This document shows positions 33,140-34,687 of a DNA stretch of 34,687 nt, in pieces. Each line of letters begins with the position of its first letter. The stretch's first letter is position 1. The notes under the pieces are model-generated. The model ran no database searches and had not been told where the DNA came from. It was given only the letters and a program-made list of their open reading frames with translations. The stretch spans positions 1-34,687 of the forward strand of contig VRUB01000011.1 in NCBI GenBank assembly GCA_019456345.1, read 5' to 3'. The DNA comes from Nitrospira sp. (GTDB lineage: Bacteria > Pseudomonadota > Gammaproteobacteria > Acidiferrobacterales > SPGG2). The position numbers and the translations under genes were made by a program.

Positions 33140-34687
33140 ATGACGGTGCGTAAATCGCAGGCCCGCTCCGCCCGCCAGGCGGCAGCGCTCGAGGTCCTGC
33201 ATCTGCGCGGTTCTGCGGTGCTGTCGGCCTTTCGTTGCGAGAAGCTTTTGCGCCAACTCAGTGATCTCGTCCCGTCGCTGGAGCGAGTGTACGCGGAGTA
33301 CTGGCATTTTGTCGCAAGCACAGGCGCGCTCAATACCGATGAGACCACGATCCTAAACCGCCTGTTGAGCTACGGCCCCAGCCGCCCGGAGCAACCCGCA
33401 ACGGGTGAGTTGGTACTCGTGGTGCCGCGTCTCGGCACCATTTCGCCCTGGGCCAGCAAGGCGACCGATATTGTGCAAAGTTGTGGGCTTGATCGGGTCA
33501 AGCGGGTCGAGCGCGGCGTGGCGTGGTATCTGACCAAGACGCATGCAGCCGGATTAACCCCGGGCGAACGCGAACGCTTAGCGCCGTGGATCCACGATCG
33601 CATGACCCAAAGCGTCTTGCCGAGCTTCGATCGGATCGGCGAGCTGTTTCGCGAAGCCGAGCCCGCGCTGCTCATGACCATCGATGTGCTCAGCAGTGGC
33701 AGGGCGGCGTTGGAGTCCGCGAACACGGATCTGGGGCTCGCACTGTCGGGGGGCGAGATCGACTATCTGTTGGAAAATTTCCTGCGCCTGCAGCGCAACC
33801 CCACGGACGTCGAGCTCGTGATGTTCGCCCAGGCCAACTCCGAGCATTGTCGCCACAAGATCTTCAATGCCGATTGGGTCATCGACGGCAAAGTGCAGCC
33901 AGGCTCGCTGTTCGAGATGATCCGCGTGTCACACAAGCAAAACCCGAAGGGTACGATCGTCGCGTATGAGGATAACGCCGCGGTCATCGAAGGTTTTCGG
34001 GTGGCGCGATTTTTCCCTGATCCGGGTGCGAACGAGTACGCCTACCACGACGACGATACGCCCATCGTCATGAAGGTCGAGACCCACAACCATCCGACCG
34101 CGATCTCCCCCTATGCCGGCGCCGCCACCGGCGCCGGCGGTGAGATCCGCGACGAGGGCGCCACCGGACGGGGCGCCAAACCCAAGGCCGGCCTCACCGG
34201 ATTCTCCGTGTCCAATCTGAACATCCCCGGGGCCGAGCGGGCGTGGGAGCGGGACTGCGGCAAGCCGGGCCGTATCGCCAGCGCGCTGGCGATCATGCTC
34301 GAAGGCCCTATAGGCGGGGCGGCTTTCAACAATGAGTTCGGCCGGCCGAATCTGGGCGGGTACTTCCGCACGTTTTGCGAGACCGTCGACGGCGAGATGC
34401 GCGGCTACCACAAGCCCATCATGCTGGCCGGCGGCATTGGCAACGCCCGCGCCCAGCACGTCCACAAGGCCGCGATCCCCGCCGGCGCGAAGCTGATCGT
34501 GATCGGCGGGCCGGCGATGCTGATTGGCCTGGGCGGTGGCGCGGCCTCGAGCATGGCGAGCGGCAGCAGTGTCGAGGATCTCGATTTCGCCTCGGTGCAA
34601 CGCGACAACGCCGAGATGCAACGCCGCTGCCAGGAGCTCATTGACCGCTGCTGGGCGCTGGGGGCGGGCAATCCCATACTCTCGATC
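33140..34687 (+). CDS. purL: Phosphoribosylformylglycinamidine synthase, N-terminal 516 residues (runs off window)
   Basis: The frame is open to the right edge, so 516 of about 1290 residues are visible. It shows the large single-chain PurL: N-terminal domain with [19 protein letters not shown], the linker [20 protein letters not shown], then the FGAM synthase core [69 protein letters not shown] and [17 protein letters not shown]. The glutaminase domain lies beyond the edge. It converts FGAR to FGAM in purine synthesis. ATG at 33140 is the only ATG near the family start and gives an N-terminal extension of about 20 residues. Confidence 0.95.
   Translation, partial: MTVRKSQARSARQAAALEVLHLRGSAVLSAFRCEKLLRQLSDLVPSLERVYAEYWHFVASTGALNTDETTILNRLLSYGPSRPEQPATGELVLVVPRLGTISPWASKATDIVQSCGLDRVKRVERGVAWYLTKTHAAGLTPGERERLAPWIHDRMTQSVLPSFDRIGELFREAEPALLMTIDVLSSGRAALESANTDLGLALSGGEIDYLLENFLRLQRNPTDVELVMFAQANSEHCRHKIFNADWVIDGKVQPGSLFEMIRVSHKQNPKGTIVAYEDNAAVIEGFRVARFFPDPGANEYAYHDDDTPIVMKVETHNHPTAISPYAGAATGAGGEIRDEGATGRGAKPKAGLTGFSVSNLNIPGAERAWERDCGKPGRIASALAIMLEGPIGGAAFNNEFGRPNLGGYFRTFCETVDGEMRGYHKPIMLAGGIGNARAQHVHKAAIPAGAKLIVIGGPAMLIGLGGGAASSMASGSSVEDLDFASVQRDNAEMQRRCQELIDRCWALGAGNPILSI

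Overview
The window looks like chromosomal DNA of a GC-rich, sulfur-oxidising gammaproteobacterium. The grounds are DsrE/DsrF/DsrH/DsrC proteins of the oxidative type, a BamC lipoprotein, a long single-chain PurL, a gammaproteobacterial RpoD, a fused CysG, and the order dapA-bamC-(MBL)-purL. Genus cannot be read from the sequence alone.

Layout. 1-2388 is a broken dsr locus: the 3' end of a dsrE2-like gene, a frameshifted C-terminal stub of dsrB, dsrE, a dsrF split by one extra T, dsrH, an intact dsrC, and a 35-codon stub of dsrM. dsrA, most of dsrB and everything after the dsrM start are absent here. 2448-7900 holds an MFS exporter, a Rieske ferredoxin, the N-terminal scrap of a lipoamide-dehydrogenase-like gene, cysG, a Sel1-repeat ORF, a SelT/SelW-like redoxin and a TrpD2-like phosphoribosyltransferase ending at a strong terminator. 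7921-8642 is a mosaic of three gene pieces (FadL C-terminus, PEP synthase N-terminal piece, archaeal-type SAM synthetase C-terminus). rpoD follows. 11114-13047 is another decayed stretch (MBL hydrolase with an internal stop, a hypothetical gene, a cytochrome P460-like gene, a hemN scrap).

13098-21588 carries degQ, a pilT/pilU ATPase, phoH, a GC-rich structured repeat island that abuts a truncated class II ribonucleotide reductase gene, and a divergent NAD-salvage pair (nicotinate phosphoribosyltransferase and an isochorismatase-fold hydrolase). 21644-22830 has more repeats, including a 201-bp element with perfect 21-bp inverted ends, around a truncated polX. 22831-28324 is an RNA-repair and AmmeMemoRadiSam block: amrS, a phosphoribosyltransferase, archease and rtcB on the minus strand, with MEMO1-like and AMMECR1-like genes divergent. 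28775-34687 has a PQQ-type sugar dehydrogenase and the dapA-bamC-MBL-purL run, with purL leaving the window.

Two themes stand out. First, at least nine well-conserved genes survive only as pieces, mostly in the gaps between intact genes. This resembles deletion-driven genome decay, although several lesions lie in homopolymers and need a check for sequence error. Second, the sulfur-carrier part of the Dsr pathway (DsrE2, DsrE, DsrH, DsrC) keeps its key cysteines although the sulfite reductase genes beside it are gone.
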